Positions 5,840 to 7,282 of a DNA stretch of 7,282 nt are shown piece after piece (positions within the stretch are counted from its first letter, which is position 1; the number at the start of each line of letters is the position of its first letter). Under the pieces are notes generated by a model. The model ran no database searches. It worked only from the letters and a program-made list of their open reading frames with translations, and was not told where the DNA came from. The DNA is from Candidatus Aminicenans sakinawicola JGI OTU-1 (GTDB lineage Bacteria; Acidobacteriota; Aminicenantia; Aminicenantales; Aminicenantaceae): the NCBI GenBank assembly GCA_000493965.1, contig AWNV01000068.1, positions 1 through 7,282 of the forward strand, read 5' to 3'. Made by a program: the position numbers and the translations under genes.

Positions 5840-7165
5840 GTGAAAGCTGCATATTACACTATAATTGTCTTTCTCGTCATTGTGATGAATTCTAGCATTG
5901 TAACATCCTGCAGGACCGAAAAAGAGCATTCTATTTCGATGCGTCAAGAAGGTGTAAAACCAGGGGTTGAGGTTTTTCTGGAAGAACACTTGGATTTAGT
6001 TAAAGGAAAAAGAGTAGGGTTGATTACAAATCCGACAGGTGTCAATAGTGATCTTGAGAAAACAATTGATCTTTTTAAAGAAAATCCTGCCGTTAATCTT
6101 GTCGCATTATATGGGCCAGAACATGGAGTTAGAGGAAATGCGCAGGCCGGACAATATGTTCCATTCTATTTTGATAAAAAGTATAAACTTCCAGTATTCA
6201 GCCTTTACGGTCAGTTTCTAAAACCGGATATTAAAATGTTAACAAATATAGATGAGTATATGCGTTCTTTTGATACACAGAATATAGGAAAGATTCCCAA
6301 AAACTCAATGTTGAAAGGTGTGGATGTAATGGTATTTGATATCCAAGATGTAGGTACAAGGATTTACACTTATATCGCAACTATGGCAAATTGTATGCAG
6401 GTATGTGCTGAGAACGGCATCGATTTTATAATACTTGACCGGCCGAATCCAATAAACGGAATAGATATGGAAGGCCCGCTGTTGGAATATCCTGACTACA
6501 GCTCTTTTGTCGGTCTTTATCCAATACCAATAAGACATGGAATGACAACTGGAGAACTTGCAATGTTATTCAATGACCAATTTCTGGAAAAGAGAGTAAA
6601 TTTAACTGTTGTTCCAATGCATGGATGGAAAAGGAATATGTGGTTTGATAAGACTTCTTTGCCATGGGTTATTCCTTCTCCAAACATGCCAACATTGAAT
6701 ACGGCCATTGTATATCCTGGGCAGGTATTTCTTGAGGGGACTAACATTTCTGAAGGCCGGGGTACTACGAAACCTTTTGAACTTTTTGGTGCCCCCTGGA
6801 TTGACGGATATGAATTAAGTAATAAACTTAATAAACTCGGACTTCCTGGAGTGAAGTTTAGGGAAGCATGGTTCACTCCTGTTTTTTCTAAATACAAGGG
6901 GATACTCTGTGGAGGAGCACAAATTCATGTTATCGACAGAAAAAATTACAAACCTTTTGAATCATCTCTTTACATAATTAAGACGATAAAAGCAAACTAT
7001 CCTGATCATTTTGAATTTCATACAGAATATTTTGACAAAATCATGGGGACCTCAAGAATAAGAGAGGCCATTGAAAAAGGAATGGAAGTCAAAGATATTG
7101 TTAATATATTTGCCGGTGGTCTGGAGAAATTTTCTGAATTACGAAAATCATATTTACTGTATTAA
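5840..7165 (+). CDS. DUF1343 lipoprotein, NamZ-like exo-beta-N-acetylmuramidase (GH171)
   Basis: The 441-residue product has an N-terminal hydrophobic segment (about 7-22) ending in the lipobox-like V-T-S-C with Cys24, so it is probably lipid-anchored in the cell envelope. The DUF1343 domain spans about 40-441. Family landmarks include GKRVGLITNPTGV (56-68), GPEHGVRG (92-99), VFDIQDVGTRIYTY (165-178), LDRPNP (199-204), IRHGMTTGELA (231-241), SPNMPT (280-285), EGTNISEGRGTTKPFE (299-314) and the usual ending SYLLY. The founding studied member, B. subtilis NamZ (YbbC), releases N-acetylmuramic acid from peptidoglycan ends; the same role here is inferred, and Glu94 in GPEHG is only a candidate active-site residue. 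Residues about 131-157 look longer than in most members I know. The start is GTG with a weak ribosome site; it is chosen because it gives a complete signal peptide, whereas the next start (ATG, residue 16) would cut it. It appears to be transcribed separately from the dnaK operon. Confidence 0.9.
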   Translation: MKAAYYTIIVFLVIVMNSSIVTSCRTEKEHSISMRQEGVKPGVEVFLEEHLDLVKGKRVGLITNPTGVNSDLEKTIDLFKENPAVNLVALYGPEHGVRGNAQAGQYVPFYFDKKYKLPVFSLYGQFLKPDIKMLTNIDEYMRSFDTQNIGKIPKNSMLKGVDVMVFDIQDVGTRIYTYIATMANCMQVCAENGIDFIILDRPNPINGIDMEGPLLEYPDYSSFVGLYPIPIRHGMTTGELAMLFNDQFLEKRVNLTVVPMHGWKRNMWFDKTSLPWVIPSPNMPTLNTAIVYPGQVFLEGTNISEGRGTTKPFELFGAPWIDGYELSNKLNKLGLPGVKFREAWFTPVFSKYKGILCGGAQIHVIDRKNYKPFESSLYIIKTIKANYPDHFEFHTEYFDKIMGTSRIREAIEKGMEVKDIVNIFAGGLEKFSELRKSYLLY

Positions 7166-7282
7166 TAGCTTCTCTACTGCAATTTTCGAGTCCGGACTTC
7201 TATTCCTTTTTATAAACAAGGTTAAATATTTTTAAAAATTTAATACCTACAAGTAAAAGCATATGCTATAATAATCACTTTT
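7166..7282 (+). other. 3' intergenic stretch, no gene
   Basis: A 10-bp palindrome AGTCCGGACT (7189-7198) and a near-palindromic AT-rich tract (7222-7243) lie downstream of the DUF1343 gene. Neither forms a convincing intrinsic terminator, because the first has almost no loop and the second contains no G or C. Confidence 0.4.
7264..7272 (+). promoter_or_regulatory. Extended -10 promoter element at the window edge
   Basis: A perfect TATAAT (7267-7272) is preceded by TGC (7264-7266), the extended -10 arrangement. No good -35 is seen 16-18 bp upstream. If active it would start a transcript near 7279, running out of the window toward a gene that is not visible. Confidence 0.45.

Noticed and set aside
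7185..7205. TTCGAGTCC after the DUF1343 gene as a tRNA 3' fragment or attachment site
   Set aside because: The preceding bases cannot pair to form a T arm and no acceptor end or CCA follows; the match is short and probably chance.

Overview
The window is about 7.3 kb of AT-rich bacterial DNA. It holds six complete protein genes and one tRNA gene, all on the + strand. DnaK carries the extra segment near residues 80-110 that is typical of diderm (Gram-negative type) DnaK. The last gene encodes a probable lipoprotein, and the tRNA has its CCA encoded. Together with a dnaK-dnaJ-hspR order, this suggests a diderm lineage outside the Gammaproteobacteria, such as a deltaproteobacterial, Nitrospirota-like or candidate-phylum bacterium. 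The exact taxon cannot be fixed from the sequence alone.

Positions 1-202 contain no convincing gene, only the possible tail of an upstream reading frame and an AT-rich stretch. A strong sigma-70 promoter follows (TTGACA, 17-bp spacer, TATATT). It is overlapped by a HAIR-type inverted repeat (CTTGACA-N7-ACTCAAG), the operator class used by HspR. The promoter opens a five-gene run: dnaK, dnaJ, hspR (MerR family), a sigma-70-family sigma factor without region 1.1, and a zinc-finger DnaC/DnaI-like AAA+ ATPase. After dnaJ the genes abut or overlap (1-nt gap, ATGA, TGATG), so the last three are very probably co-transcribed and translationally coupled with dnaJ.

A free-standing tRNA-Asn(GTT) with its own extended -10 promoter comes next. 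A 230-bp intergenic stretch then holds a perfect Shine-Dalgarno sequence followed by a short, apparently broken signal-peptide-like reading frame. The final gene encodes a DUF1343 (NamZ/GH171-type) lipoprotein, probably a peptidoglycan-sugar exo-muramidase. A strong extended -10 element lies at the right edge of the window.

The main biological point is the circuit. HspR is encoded in the operon whose promoter carries its likely operator, and that operon also encodes a sigma factor and a helicase-loader-like ATPase. If the operator works as the sequence suggests, heat or misfolded protein would relieve HspR and raise DnaK/DnaJ together with a sigma factor and a replication-type ATPase. That would join negative (HspR) and positive (sigma) control in one transcript. 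This is inference; the operator, gene order and overlaps are seen directly.
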